Below are positions 45,901 to 57,192 of a stretch of 64,000 nt of DNA, piece by piece (positions within the stretch are counted from its first letter, which is position 1; each line of letters opens with the position of its first letter). Both the position numbers and the translations under genes were made by a program. The notes beneath the pieces are model-generated. The model was not told where the DNA came from. It was given only the letters and a program-made list of their open reading frames with translations, and made no database searches. The DNA is taken from NCBI RefSeq assembly GCF_033439725.1, contig NW_026944388.1, forward strand, positions 682,001 to 746,000, written 5' to 3'. Source of the stretch: Neurospora tetraspora (Eukaryota; Ascomycota; Sordariomycetes; Sordariales; Sordariaceae).

Positions 45901-48875
45901 CTAGGGCGATAGACACGCGACCGCTGGAAGTCCTGACTCATCTGCTCCCTCTCGAACCCGCCATCGAGATCCTTATACGGTTCATACATGGCCTCCTCAA
46001 GCGCGGTGGTCTTCTTTGGGCGAGGCAGAATCTTGTCGAGCTGCGCCACGAGAGCTTCGAATTGCTTCTCAAGAAGTGGCTTGACCATTTTGGGGATGGT
46101 CATGGCGCTGGATGAAGCCGAGCGCTCAGATGATGGCACCATCTTCTTGATCGAATGCATGAAATCGGACGCCTGGATGTTGATCTTCTGAGGGTTGACC
46201 ACAAGCTTCTCCTTGGACGTGTAGATCTGGGGATACGTTCTTTGGATGGCGTTCAGAGCCGCCTCGGTGCAAAGGGCGCGGAGATCGGCACCACCATAAC
46301 CCTTGGTGAACTGGGCCAACTGGTCCTTGAACTCATTCGACAAACCCCAGTCCTTGGTGTGAATGTCTAGAATCGATCGCCTTCCCTCGATGTCGGGAAG
46401 GGGGAAGTAGAACTCTCTGTCGAAACGTCCGGGGCGACGCAAAGCAGGGTCGATGTTGTCAGGGCGGTTAGTGGCACCGATGACGATGACCTGGCCACGA
46501 CCATCCATACCATCCATCAACGCCAGCAGGGTAGAGACAATGCTTGCATGGATCTGCTCCTGCTTGCTAGATCGCACAGGAGCAAGGCCATCGATTTCAT
46601 CGAAGAAGATGATACTTGGCTGCGTCCTCCGAGCTTCCTCGAAGAGCAACCGCAGCTGCTTCTCTGCCTCACCAACCCACTTGCTGAGAGCATCAGCTCC
46701 CTTGCGCATATAGAAGCTGATCTTGCGGCCTCCGGAGCCGACCGAGTTGGCCAAAGCTCTGGCAAGGAGAGTCTTACCGGTACCGGGCGGACCGTGGAAG
46801 AGGACACCTCGTGGTGGTGTAACATGAAATCTGGTAAACAGTTCGGGGTACAAAAGGGGAAGCTGGACCATTTCCTTGAGCTGGTCGATGTGACCCTGCA
46901 AACCTCCGACTTTGCTGAAATCGACGCTCATATCGACGCCGAGCGGATCCGCATCCGCAAACGCCTTGGGATTCTTCACCTTTCCGACATTAGGTGTGGC
47001 GCCTCCAATACCACCAAGGCCGTCCACATTATGGGTCTGAGCCGCAGGATTGAATAAGCCAACCGGAGGGGCGGCAGAAGTGGGTGTCATGCCAATAGGG
47101 TTCTGGCCAGGACCGGTTCGTTGCACCATCTCGTCGTCGCTGCTGTCGGAATCAACGCCGCCCGTAGCGCCGGTGCCCCAAGGGCCTCCAAGCAGAGAGC
47201 CAACTCCGCCACCACCAAAGGGACCATAGGTGGTGTTCAAAGGACGATCCCATCCTGCGTTGCCTCCATTCCTCTTGCGGCCTCTTGCTGGGGTGGCCAC
47301 AGGCTCGTCATCTTCTTCGGCCTCGAGAGCGGCCAAGTCAATTGCCGGGATAGTGTAATCGACACGCTGGGTGGTGCGACGTCTCTTGCCGGCGGGCTCC
47401 TCGTACTGAATGGAAGGCGAGCGGCGACGGCGAGTGGCAGCTCTTCGTGGCCGCGAGCGTGAGCTCTCGCGCAGTTCCTCGAGTTCTTCGGCGAGCTCCT
47501 CCCTATCCAGCTCAACTTCCTCTTCGCCAGAGTCATGGCTGCGGCGAGGCCTCTTGGCAGCGCGGGCGCGGGTGGAACGTCCGCGAACGGGTGTGGCGGC
47601 AGACTCATCGGCACTGGAACCTTTGCGACCAGCTTTCTTGACTGAAGCCTCCGAGGCATAGGCTTCGTTATCGCCTGACTCCTCACCTGGCTCAAAGTCA
47701 CTACTAGGTTCTGCGAGCGACCTCTTCTTCAGGCGAGATCCACGCCTCAAGCGGCTCCTGAGTCCTTCGCCCTCTGGTTCGACTGCTGTAACTGTGGTCG
47801 AGGTAGCTGCGGTAGATGTGACGGCTCTAGCCCCACGAGTCCGCCTAGTAATCGGAGCATCGTCTTCGTCGTCAACATCTGCGTCTTCCGCCGCTGGTTG
47901 GCTCTCGATCTGTGCAGGTGGTTCTTCGCTAATCTGTTGAGCAGCTCCTTCCTCAGCCATCTGTTCAGCACATCCCTCTTGGTGTTCTTCCGGATGGTCA
48001 GCAGGCGCATCGATCATGTTCGCCTCGCCGGCCAACTCGTCCACATTGTCAACATTGGGTATATCCGTCTCGACCTTGTATTCGTCGTCATCTTCCTCGT
48101 GGGAGGCTTCGGGGATGGGTGGGGGTTGGTGTCTCTTAACACCCTTGGAACCACGGGTAGCTCTGGTGGGATGGGTCATGGCTTCCGGGGATTTGCTTCT
48201 TGTTGATGCGCGAGTGACGCGGGTATGCCTTCCTGAGTTGGAAAGCTCGAGCAAAGGCTCGTCCGTCTCCTCCGTGCGGGCTCTAGTAGAGCGGCGGCGG
48301 GTCGGGGGAGCCATGGTTGCTGATTCTTTGGCAGCAGCGCCACGTCTTGGTCGTTGTGAGCTTGGCTTGGCGCCTTTCTTGACACTCAGCACAACGATGC
48401 GAGACTTCTTCTTGCTGGGACTCCGTTCAGGAGATTCTATCGAGGGCACTCTATGTTCTTCGTCGGTCTCCTGGACGACGTCTTTGTCTTGGTCAGACGA
48501 CTGGATCTGGTCTTCGTCTTCACTGCTTTCCCTGTATGATTGATGTCGTGCGGCAGCCTGGCGCATCCGCCTGCCCGTAGCGTTGACGGGAGCGTCCGAG
48601 TCCTCTTCTTCTTCGTCCTCCTCTTCACCGAAAGAGATGTCTTGTTCGCTCTCGCTGATATCGTCGTCGTCTTCGATGTCGGATCCTTTGTATCGGCTGT
48701 TCCGCCTGCGCGCAACGCCAGCAGCGCCTCGGTTCTTTTGGCGACGTGTATTTGCTTGCTTCTTTGCACTTCGCGGGGTTCGTTGCTTTTCGGCAATGGG
48801 GTCAAAGTTTTCGTCTTCGGGATCGGATTTGTTAGGGTCGAAATCCGTGAGAAAGTCCTTTTTGCGCTTCGACAT
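42988..48875 (-). CDS. YTA7: Yta7/ATAD2-type AAA ATPase with bromodomain
   Basis: Two minus-strand exons, 48875-45780 and 45723-42988, give about 1,943 residues. The N-terminal ~600 residues are acidic and basic low-complexity with many Ser/Arg tracts. AAA domain 1 carries Walker A GPPGTGKTLLARALANS (about residue 694), Walker B SIIFFDEIDGLAPVRSS (about 755) and the Arg finger region RRPGRFDREFYFPLPD. A second AAA-like region has no Walker B glutamate (SVIFIPNVDAWWATLGD), as known for this family. The bromodomain follows (about 1225-1330: FYYNLDSTTIEERLANGYY, PMDFYEDIKRLFLDVK) and appears to lack the canonical acetyl-lysine Asn. The C-terminus is Gln/Ser/Ala-rich and long compared with yeast Yta7 (about 1,380). 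Family members remodel or load histones and set chromatin boundaries. The last codons AGG TAA GG also form a donor-like site, so a further small exon is not excluded. Confidence 0.93.
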
Positions 48876-51579
48876 AGCAGATTGATGGTGGGGGCAAAAT
48901 GGCTGGGTATAATGTGGTCCAATAAGTGCTGCAACGAATAGCTCTGAATAGGACTGGGGTGGGTGGTGGACAATAGTAGGGTGGGTTCGGATGGATGCCT
49001 ATTGAGTCCGATGGCGAGAATGGCGAAAAAGCTAGCGGTTGGTGAATTGTTGAGCTTGCGACTCGCTTTTGATCCGATGTTTATTGATAACAGCTATTCA
49101 ATACCTAGTAGCCTGCATAAACAAGTCGTGTTAGGTTGCGTTGAGTGCAGTGCAGAGCAAAATAAGATGCGGCAACAAGGGAAACAATAGGAAGCAAAGG
49201 GACGGGATGAAAAAGATGCAAAAACCAGAAAAGGAAAGAGCCACATACAGTTCTATGTTCTGGCTTGGAGATGCCGTTGAGAGTGAAGTTGGGTCAACAC
49301 TCCGCTCTCACCTTGCGGTCGGCAGGTCGACTAACAGACGGTGGGATGGACCGCTGGTAGCGTGATGATGCAGCATCGACGGAGCACTTCAGTTCAGGTC
49401 GAAGTTGCCTCGAGGTTTGGACAGAGCAAAACCTATTCAAGGGCGCAATTGAAGTAGAGCCAGACAGAATGTCCAAGGGCATCTAGGAGAGGCACTGGCA
49501 GGTAGTAGTAGATTGGTAGAATGCACACACACACGCAGACACGCACACACACGAACACACGCTCAACACTAGACTAGACTGCTCGTGGGAGAGTCGATGT
49601 CGGGATGTGGTGCCGGTGCTGAATGGTGCCGAGCTATGTAGAGGTTGTAGTAGTGGAGGGAGGCAGCAGTGTGGTGCAACTCGTCTCGCGCGCGCGCATA
49701 ACTTCCGCTGCTTCAAGTCCAGTCGTTGAGGTTAGGAGGGTGATGGTTGGGATCCAGGTTGAAAATCGAGAAGCTGGATAGCTTCACCTCAGCGGTAGTA
49801 TCGAGTGCAGTCGGTCAGATGCCGTGAATTTGTTGTGCAGAGGGAAGGCAAGAGGCCAGAGGCAGGGGCAATGAGTGTGGTGACTTGGGGGCGGCAGAGG
49901 CAAGAAAGAGGTGGACAGTCAGCGGTCGGTCGGTCGCACGCGTTCGTTCCTTCTCAGTTCGCGGAACTGGACTGGAATGGAACTGGAACTGGAACTGAAA
50001 GGTGCTGGTTGGCACCAAAGAAAAGACCACCCTGACCAATCACCACGCCCGGAGACCACAAAAACTGGTCCATGCGCTGCAGGCACCAGCCCCGGCATTG
50101 CGAATCAACCTCAAAAAAATCGCAAGTGCCCCCCTGCCCCGACATTTCGCCCGTCATCCCAACTTTGACGCGTCGTGAATTGAGCACTCCTATTGTCGCT
50201 GTCATCAACACAAAATTGTTGAGAATAGCAGTTCAGAATGAAATCAGAGACATCATAGAGTATTGGGAAAGGTGAATTGAGGGTGCAAACGCAAAAATGA
50301 AGCAGCAGTTCAAGGAAACAAGTAATTCATGGAAAAAGATCGTTGAGAGTGAGACGCGTCTGAATTAAAGATGCCAAAAGCTCTTTAAAAGAGGCAATGT
50401 CGTCATACCATTTAAGCTGGTTGGGGTGCCGGTGAGGAAAGCTGCACTGGTTCTGGTCGCTCGGTGGGGATTTTCCCCACGTGGCTTTCGAAATGCGGCT
50501 CAAGCACTTTCACTTCGCACAACGCAAGGGGTCCAAGGGGGAGCGAGGGAAAGCACAAGCGCGGCCGGCAGACGGACGGGGTGGTCAGGGCAACGGGCCA
50601 TGGGGAGGGTCGGGAGGCACAAGGGACTCCATCGTTGGGTGATCGACTTCGGTCCAGCCCTACCTACCGACGGCATCTCACACCGCGGGGGCGGCCAGCG
50701 GCCAGCGGAACAGCGGCCAGAAGGTGACGACAGGGCGGATGTTCATCCAACCATATGACTGCCTTTTTTTTCCTCTTTTCATGCTGGCCTGGTCGTTGGC
50801 TAATTTCATATCAACTTGGGATCTGCCGGGCACCCTCTTGTTACATATGTTAGGTTGGTGTTTGTGGTTCTGGTTTTGCATATCAACTGGCGTTAGCTGG
50901 TTCAAGTTATCGATCGTCTTTGCCTGCCTGTCTCCTGTCTTCGGCCCCCATCTTCATTATTTGGTCCGTGCGGATATCAGTTTTGTAAACAAACCCAAAG
51001 GGGTTGGCCAAATGTTGAGGCACTCAGCACTCAGGGGCCAGGGTTTTGTGGGGTGACCCTTTCTTACTTGTAGATTTCAATGTCATCTCTTTGACCCCAT
51101 TCAGAGCTTATAAAGATTGTGAGACAATGGGCTTCCCGCCATGCAACTACGGCCCATCATTGTCCATGACTATTCTCTACACCGTCTATACTAATGACAT
51201 ATGCCTTCTAGTGTAACTTTTACTGCCCGAACCGCAATCTAACTGCTGTATACCTCCGCAAGATGCTCAAATAGTTCGGTACAAGTCATGGCTTCCTCTC
51301 GATTAGGCGCTTGGGGCTGTGATTGGCCAGCGCCTGGATGTCGCCTGGGTGTCTCAACAACACACCATGGTGGTTGCGGCTGGAAGCGGCCAGACTTCCT
51401 GCTGAACATTGGCTTCTCTCGCCAAAATCATGCCCTTCCCCAGCAATGCGTAGGGAGCTTCCAAGAGTAAGCGCCAAAATGTCCAATGTAGGACTGGGTG
51501 GAAGATTTGCAATGCGCACAATCCAACTAAATTTGATGATTTGATCCGTGGCCGTGATCCCGGCTCCGTAAAGAATGAT
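48876..51579. other. Intergenic between YTA7 and RPA49
   Basis: It contains the YTA7 promoter, a CACACA-rich microsatellite (49521-49562), a short CGCGCGCG run (49687-49696) and otherwise unremarkable sequence. I see no gene. Confidence 0.45.
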
Positions 51580-53018
51580 TTACCTCTTCCTTGCCGGCAG
51601 TCTGATCTTGGGGAACTGGAGAGGCAGTGCCAAGATGGCAAAGTTCTCCATCTTGTCAGCGACCTTCTGCTGCTTGACGCGAGCTCCAATCTCGATAAAG
51701 TACTGGTTGAGCTGCTTCTGCTCCAGCTTCAGATCTTCCCTCAGGTCGATCGTGTTGACCTTAAAGCCGTCGATGATGGCGGCAAACGCGCAGCAGTGCG
51801 TCATCAGGAGGTCGACATGTGTCTTGCGCATAACTCCGCCGTCCGAGAACTTGCGGCGGATGTTCTCGATCACGATCTCGGGCGCTGGTGCCATCACCTC
51901 GCGCAGCTTATCCCTCTTGCCAATACTCCTTGTGCCACGCTCCCTTCCTTGCGAGGTGGCATTCCAGAAAATGATGACGAACAAGAGGTACCGCAGTACC
52001 CTCAGTCTGTGCACCGCGTCGTCGCTGCTTGCTACGTTGGAGACGCGCTTGGCGACGAAGCGCGAAGGTACCTGGATGTCCTCTAGGTTCTTGACGCTCT
52101 CCTGCCAATCCATCACTGGTATCGCGTTCAGGACCTCGGATCCGATAATCTGGGCTGGTACGTAGACGTCTGCGATCTCCTTGGCCTCGAAGTTGCCGCG
52201 CGGTACTGGTCGGGCGTTGTCGACAGCCGCTTGAAGGTCCTCCTTGGTCGACATGTCCTTGGTGGCGGTCTTGATGGCGTCCATCATCACCAGCTCGCTC
52301 TGGCCGACCTTTTGGGATGTAATGGCGTTCTCGGTCACGTCGCGGATCGCCTTCTTCGCCTTCTTGGTACCGAATGCCTCGCCGAGCTCGTTCCTCATGG
52401 CCATCATTTGCTGTTGCACCGTCAGTCTCTGGGTTTATGCCCCTAGCCAACACTTCCATGCCTACCTGTTTCTGAGCCTTCTCCTCCATTGCCTCGTCAA
52501 CAGCCTTCTGTGACCTAACTGTGCCCCGGAGCACCGTCTTGCGCGCCTCCACGATTTCGACCTCGGCGGTTTTGGGGTTGAAGATGCCGATGTAGTGCTT
52601 CAGGTATGGGTCTGACGAGTCTCCTGTCCTGTCCTCGCGGGCTGTGTAGTCCATCGTTCGGTGGTTGGCAGAGTGCAACAGCAACTCTTGGGCGGGCGCG
52701 CCATTCTTCTTGCGCTTCGAGGTCTTGTCGGCTGGTGTGGCATAGGCTTGGAATTGTATGGATGAAGAGAGAGCAAGTCCCGAGGTGGCGGCTGGGATCG
52801 CATGTTAGAGTCATCCTCCATTGGACTTGTCGGCCATGGTCTCAGCCGATCAACATGTGCTTACCAACGACCGGAGGCGCATACTGCGGCCTCTTCACGG
52901 CTCCGACATTGATGAACTTTGGCGACTTGGACGACTTCTCGGAGTCGACCTTCTTCTTCTTGGTTTGGGATGTCGTATCCTCAGCGCTCTTGCGCTTCTT
53001 GTCTGATGAGCTTCCCAT
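51580..53018 (-). CDS. RPA49: RNA polymerase I subunit A49
   Basis: Three minus-strand exons, 53018-52865, 52791-52466 and 52410-51580, give about 436 residues; phases close. The N-terminus is Ser/Lys-rich (MGSSSDKKRKSAEDTTSQTK). The dimerisation domain follows, with LLLHSANHRTMDYTARED and YIGIFNPKTAEVEIVEARKT, then the tandem winged-helix region, with VYVPAQIIGSEVLNAIPVMD, HRLRVLRYLLFVIIFWNA and FSDGGVMRKTHVDLLMTHC. These are features of the A49 family (PF06870). A49 with A34.5 forms the TFIIF/TFIIE-like module of Pol I and stimulates rRNA initiation and RNA cleavage. The exon 2 acceptor (CCCAG at 52792-52796) was fixed by phase and by the SGLALSSSIQFQAY strand. It lies 0.9 kb from another ribosome-production gene (eL41). 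Confidence 0.93.
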
Positions 53019-53959
53019 GATGGTGTTTGCGGGCTACAGAGGTGCTGGAATCGTGAAGTCCCGCCAAATCAAATGGATCATGCAGCTGGAGAGTCGCTGT
53101 CTGAACTTCTAAGTGGATCCCGCAGCCAGAAAAAAATTCTGCCGCCTGCCGGGGTCCCGTATCAGTTACCGCCTTTGCAATCGGCACACCACACCCGATG
53201 ACGACGATGTAATATGTTGATGATTGTTTTGATAGACTACGAAGCGCGAAATGTTCATCAACAGGAATCAATTGCTGTTTATTTGTTTTTAAAAGATAGA
53301 AAGGTAGCAAGCCGCAAGCGCTCAAGAGAAATCACCCAGACAAGGAGGGGTTCAATCGAAATCACAGGGCAAAGGCGTGGGACGCGATTCCTATGCCCTC
53401 GCGCACGCGGGACACTGCCTACCGCGACGTCAGAAAATGTTCAAGATTGTTGCAAAATTGCTAGTCCCCTTGTCTGAGGCTCGATGTCAGTCCGAGGACA
53501 GGATGCCATGAATGTTGTCGGCGAGATAGATTGATTCACAGGCATGTAAAGACAGGTTTGTCACTTGAAGGCAGAGAATTGTGTCATGAAGCGAAGCGGC
53601 CTTTATTGTTGTTGCGACTGGTATCCCGAATTCGCATCTCCAAGCTAGACAGTTTGCTCCCACCGGCGTTGATCCGTAAACACCTTGTTGCTACTCAACC
53701 ATAAGTTGACAGGCAACCAGCCAATACCATATCCACCAACAAACAGTTCCGTTCTGTGCGCGCCGCAGTTTGATGTGCAGCATATCCCGAGGGGTGCATG
53801 TTCCGTAGGAACCCTGAGTTCGCCTGATCACCGCGAGGTTTCAGAGCGACCGATGTGGCGTCATTCCGTGCTGAGAGGAGGAGTCGACACCGAGCCCAAG
53901 TCGTTTGATGGCTTAGAGGATGATGTGAAGAGCTGATTGGGTCGAGTGAGGCGAGGCGT
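53019..53959. other. Intergenic between RPA49 and RPL41
   Basis: RPA49 promoter and the 3' flank of RPL41. No additional gene is visible. Confidence 0.45.
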
Positions 53960-54113
53960 TTATTTCCTGGGATCGAGTCAGCATCTATGCTCCAGAGTGG
54001 CGATTGTAGGAGCATCATTCGTCCGCCGATGGTGAAACTTACGATCTCGCTCTCATCTTTCTTCTCTTGCGCTTAAGGCGTCTCACGCGCTTCTTTCTCC
54101 ACTTCGCTCTCAT
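53960..54113 (-). CDS. RPL41: Ribosomal protein eL41 (25 residues)
   Basis: On the minus strand, ATG at 54113 begins MRAKWRKKRVRRLKRKRRKM, followed by RARS; this is the near-invariant eL41 sequence of eukaryotes. Exon 1 is 54113-54043 and ends AGA TC before GTAAGT. The intron is 54042-53967 (76 nt) with a CTGAC branch point and CCCAG end. Exon 2 is only seven bases (53966-53960), G AAA TAA, restoring the expected terminal Ser-Lys and stop. Without splicing the frame would read TCG TAA and lose the Lys. A further intron probably lies just before the ATG (CTGACATACAAGCAG upstream). The protein bridges the two ribosomal subunits near the decoding centre. Its size makes it easy to miss in automatic annotation. 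Confidence 0.93.
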
Positions 54114-54823
54114 CTTGAACTGCTTGTATGTCAGTAGGCGGCCAAGCAAATGCTGGGGGACGGGAGCGCGTACATCTTGGATTCAAAGATGAGTTTTGCT
54201 TGTTGGTGATGGGAAAGAGTTTCAACTTGCGGATGGGGAGGGGGAACTTTTATCTAATAGGGCTCCAGGGCAAGCTTGCCCTGTGGGGTAAGTCAGGTGA
54301 CGCAAGCCCAAATTGCTCAAGCCTGCCGCTCTTTGTTTGGTTGCGGTCCGTGCGGGGTTGCACCCTTTGCCCTAGGTGGCCCAAGCTCCCGCAGGAGGGA
54401 GTTTGGACGGCATCAGAAGCTCAGTCGGCTCGGAGCTCGACTCCTCCCTTCACTGGCGTGCCTGCCTTGGCAAACCTCAAGCATGGACAACTTCACTTGC
54501 AACGAAATTGCAACCTTCAGGTGAAAGGAAGGCACGACCTGTCTGCAGGAAAATTTTGCACAATGGCTGGACATGGGAAGGACAGGCCGATACCCAAGGC
54601 ACCAACTTGCTCTCCCAAAATCTCGTTCCTGTGATTACCTCTATGAACTCTTCCAAACCTCAATTTATGCATTCGCAAAGCCGCCTTGGGCGATGAACAG
54701 TCAACACCTTCTCGAGCGCAAGTGACGAGATCATGGCATAGATGACTCAACCCTACCACTGCCGGCTTTATTCTTATCATTATCTCTTGTTTGGCCTATC
54801 TATATCTTGACAGCTGGCTCGAA
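54114..54823. promoter_or_regulatory. Divergent promoter between RPL41 and the FHA kinase gene
   Basis: Seven hundred bases separate two divergently transcribed genes. A TACCTCTA octamer lies at 54636. No specific operator could be defined. Confidence 0.4.
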
Positions 54824-57192
54824 ATGTCGCAACCGCCAGTAGCAAGTGTTTCTTTCGAAGACACTAGCACTCATCCTCCTACAAGAGGTAGGTCTCTATC
54901 ATTACCCTGGGCAGATCGTGAATGGTGCCATATGCTTCACTCGCTGGTCTAATCCAACCGGTGCTCCCTAACCTTCGAGTCGCAAGTGTAGGCGGTTTTT
55001 ACATCAGGCCAAACCAGACAGTCAGAATTGGTCGTGACACGGACCGAGACAATAATGACGTTGTTTTTGCCGATTTCACGGTCTCAAGAAACCACTTTGA
55101 GCTGTATTCCATCACTGTTGACGAAGAAGGTCGCCATACACCACTTGTGTTTGTGCGAGATCGGCAGTCTTCCAACGGAACTCTGCTCAACAAAAAGTGT
55201 GTTGGAAAGAAGCCAGACATCACTCCGGGAAGACTACTCCAGAACGGGGATGTCATCTCTATCCATCCTTACATCACTTTCAAGTTCTTCCAGCTCGAGG
55301 AGGGAACTTCGTTTCTATGTCTCACTGCACGCCAACGAGAGGAACTCAAGGTATTATTGTTATCCTGGTGTGCGATAAACACACACATGCCATGATCTGA
55401 CTTCGCAATGTCCAGCTCCTTGAGGACCGGTATCTAGTGAAAGATCGCACGTTAGGAGATGGTGCTCATGCTGCTGTCTACCTTGCCACAGATGTCTTGA
55501 CTGGGCAGCAGTTGGCTTGCAAAGTGCACAACCTGGATAGACGACCCCGGTCGCACCAGATACTCCGTCGGATCAAACAGGAGGCAATGCTGTTGAGCTA
55601 TCTTGATCACGTAGGGAACTTGAACGACACGAGAGACGGACTTGACTAACAAAGTTGTCAGCCAAACATTCTTTCCATCAAGGCCGCCTTTGAATCAAAG
55701 CATTCTGTGTAAGACTCATATCATCGTCAGCTAACAAGGTTGGGTAACTAATTTATCTCTAGGTACATCTTCACGGAGCTGGCAACTGGTGGCGATCTCT
55801 TCTCACTTCTATCACGCGAGGGGACACTCCCCGAGCTAGAGATACGATGGATTATACGCCAAATCCTCAATGCTGTTGACTACATTCACAAGAAGGGCGT
55901 TGCGCATCGAGACATCAAGCCAGAGAACATTCTCTGTGCCATAGCGCCCAATGTCTCCTACAGGCTTGTTCTCTCCGACTTTGGGGACTCTGCTCTCACG
56001 AACCGTGGAAGGTTGAAGTCCGAGGTTGGAACAACATTCTATCGAGCACCGTGGGTTTTCCATTTCCCTTTCCGAATTGACTTGTAACACTGGGTTTTCA
56101 TGAAGCAATACTAACGCTTGGTTCAGTGAATGCTATAACTCCGAGAGAGGTCACTCACTGTCTGTCGACATCTGGTCTATTGGGATGCTTTGCCTTCAGC
56201 TTTTCTCTGGATTCCAAGAACTCCCGAACCTTCGTCATCTCGACTTCACCAGCCAAGACAGAATTGACCGTTATCTCAACATCATCTTTGATGACCACAG
56301 CCGTGACGCTGCTGTTCAAGATAGCGATGAAGACGACCCCGTAGACCCTCAAACCTCCCGCCTCCGTCCAGATGAAGACATCTCAAACGATGCACAGGAC
56401 TTCATTCGCGGATGTCTCATCTACAACAGCAAGCACCGGCTCACGGCGCGCCAAGCTCTTGCTCATCGCTGGATGTGCGAGCCGGAGGAGGATAACCGAC
56501 TCTTTAGGGGTCTTGAGCGCGACAATGCGGCTTCATGGGAACCCAGGAAGATTCGGCTCGCTCCTTTCATCGAGAAGATCGGTGCTGTGACAGATGCCCG
56601 TGATTGCGATGGAGAACAAGAACTAGGTACGATGGCAGAACTCGTGGAGGAGGAAGACGAAGACGTCGGTGCTAAGATATCGCCGCATTTTCAAAGGAAC
56701 CCAACCCCCTCCCCTTCCTCCCGTCCACTGTCATCAGCCCATCAACGACAGGGAGATAGGAACACAGATCACCCACTAAGCAGCAACGGTCCGTCTTCTC
56801 CTCCGTTGACAATCCGAATCCGGCAGATGAGCCGAAGACCGCAACGCCAGCCAGGTCTGTGGGTAGACTCTGAACCCTCCTCCGAGGAAGAAGGAGGAGC
56901 AGGCGACGATATGACAACGCATCGTCCCCCTTTGCCCTCATTCACATTTACTCCACCATCACCAGACTTGCCAGAACTTTCTTCTTCGCCCTTGACGCCA
57001 TCGTCGCAAGGATCAGTTATCCTCGGTGAATTGAACAGCAACGAGCATGGCGACGAACGTTCTATGGGAGATGCCTCAATGATTGAACCGCCCACAACCG
57101 CATCAAATTTGGCTCATCTGCGAGAAGCAGAGAAACGACGGAACGAGTTCAAGTTGAGTGAGTGTAAGAGACGGAGGACTTGTCCTGTCTGA
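54824..57192 (+). CDS. FHA-domain Ser/Thr protein kinase (Chk2/Mek1-like)
   Basis: The FHA domain comes first: VRIGRD, SRNHFELYS and QSSNGTLLN are the phosphothreonine-binding signatures. The kinase follows: LGDGAHAAVYLA (Gly loop), LACKVHNL (ATP Lys), YIFTELATGGDLFSLL, AHRDIKPENIL (catalytic loop), LSDFGDSAL (DFG), GTTFYRAPE (activation end) and VDIWSIGMLC. A ~200-residue acidic/Ser-rich tail closes the protein. Downstream exons are firm: to 55350, then 55416-55610, 55662-55708, 55763-56050 and 56127-57192. The 5' end has two models. Model 1 starts at 54922 (674 residues) and keeps LVPYASLAGLIQPVLPNL. Model 2 starts at 54824 with exon 54824-54887 spliced over 54888-54991 (GTAGGT, CTAAC, TGTAG) and rejoins in phase at GGFYIRPNQTVRIG. 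FHA kinases of this group act in DNA-damage or meiotic checkpoints; I cannot separate Mek1, Cds1 and Dun1 types here. Confidence 0.88.
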
